From NCBI GenBank assembly GCA_900551415.1, contig URWB01000125.1, positions 1 to 6,408 on the forward strand: a stretch of DNA of 6,408 nt. Reading direction: 5' to 3'. Position 1 is the stretch's first letter. Every line of letters begins with the position of its first letter. Shown piece by piece: positions 6,153 through 6,408 of the stretch. Position numbers and translations under genes: made by a program. This DNA is from an uncultured Eubacteriales bacterium (lineage in GTDB: Bacteria > Bacillota > Clostridia > Peptostreptococcales > Anaerovoracaceae). The notes below the pieces were generated by a model, which ran no database searches, was not told the origin of the DNA, and saw only the letters and a program-made list of their open reading frames with translations.

Positions 6153-6248
6153 GCTGTTATTTGCGCTTATTTATGATGACTTCTTCGCTCGCGCCCGCTC
6201 CGCAAAGCGTCACGCGCCGAAGGTCTGCGTCCTGTCTCTTTCGTCCTG

Positions 6249-6408
6249 CTATCTCACGCGGCAGGCGTATTGGCACTGCTTCAGTTTTGTCTGCGCGATA
6301 AGTTTACCGTTCTTGTCATAGACCATGATTCGCGCCTTGTAGTAGTAGCGCACGCCTTTCTTCCCGCTTGTGTTGATATAGTTTCCGGTCTTTTTGGTAA
6401 TCTTTGCT
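6249..6408 (-). CDS. C-terminal end of a probable fibronectin-III/Ig-like surface or secreted protein (partial)
   Basis: Reading the minus strand from base 6407 gives 52 codons to a TAG at 6249-6251; the 5' part lies outside the window. The fragment contains KKGVRYYYKARIMVYDKNG at about 17-35, followed by KLIAQTKLKQCQYACRVR at the C-terminus. The aromatic-rich strand YYYKARIMVYD, the KNGK turn and the next strand LIAQTKLKQC resemble the last strands of the fibronectin-III or Ig-like domains that end many clostridial secreted or cell-surface proteins. It has no LPxTG motif and no hydrophobic tail, so a C-terminal sortase anchor is unlikely. Two cysteines (45 and 49) lie close to the end. The downstream terminator supports this being a real gene end in this orientation. 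The family call is by pattern and its specific function is unknown. Confidence 0.6.
   Translation of the reverse strand, partial: AKITKKTGNYINTSGKKGVRYYYKARIMVYDKNGKLIAQTKLKQCQYACRVR

Noticed and set aside
5445..6176. 243-codon open frame on the plus strand
   Set aside because: It is antisense to pyrH and runs through the terminator at 6125-6152. The Cys- and His-rich translation has no family features.
6156..6248. GC-rich stretch after the surface-protein gene, considered as a small RNA or extra terminator
   Set aside because: Short GC-rich self-complementary bits (for example CGCT/AGCG) exist, but there is no U-run, promoter or recognisable RNA family.
1..6408. CRISPR arrays, tRNA or rRNA genes, transposases, phage or defence genes
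   Set aside because: No spaced direct repeats, no tRNA-like fold or rRNA stretch and no mobile-element protein was seen on reading either strand. All coding capacity is explained by housekeeping genes and one partial surface protein.

Overview
The window reads as one block of bacterial housekeeping genes, all on the minus strand and so transcribed from right to left. It suggests a Gram-positive, Clostridia-like bacterium. The order pyrH-frr-uppS-cdsA-dxr-rseP-ispG is the classical Firmicutes arrangement. The Shine-Dalgarno sequences are strong (GGAGG type). The partial gene at the right edge resembles the C-terminal end of the fibronectin-III or Ig-like surface proteins common in Clostridia. 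Codon use is rather GC-rich for the class. No finer taxonomic placement is supported.

Layout from right to left. (1) 6408-6249 is the 3' end of a probable surface protein. (2) 6248-6075 is a 174-nt spacer with a near-symmetric intrinsic terminator (6125-6152) and a promoter-like element just before pyrH. (3) 6074-5370 is pyrH (UMP kinase). (4) 5340-4786 is frr (ribosome recycling factor). (5) 4785-4708 is a spacer with a strong hairpin. (6) 4707-3985 is uppS (undecaprenyl diphosphate synthase). (7) 3971-3186 is cdsA (CDP-diacylglycerol synthase). (8) 3128-1989 is dxr (DXP reductoisomerase). (9) 1880-855 is rseP (site-2 membrane protease). (10) 785-1 is ispG (HMBPP synthase), cut by the window edge. 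No stretch longer than 300 bases lacks a gene. Gaps between the operon genes are 29, 78, 13, 57, 108 and 69 nt, with no convincing minus-strand terminator among them, so a single operon is likely.

The genes form a coherent set. Dxr and IspG are two steps of the MEP isoprenoid pathway. Its products supply UppS, which makes the C55 lipid carrier for peptidoglycan and other wall polymers. PyrH feeds UTP and CTP pools, and CTP is the co-substrate of CdsA in phospholipid synthesis. RseP acts in envelope signalling and Frr in translation.

No new multi-gene system was found. The points most worth a second look are: (a) the uppS start region, which lies between two strong hairpins, one of them with its U-tract on the antisense strand; (b) the last ~19 codons of the visible ispG frame, which stop resembling IspG and fit better after a frameshift close to the window edge; (c) the position upstream of pyrH, where rpsB-tsf is expected but a surface-protein gene and a terminator are found.
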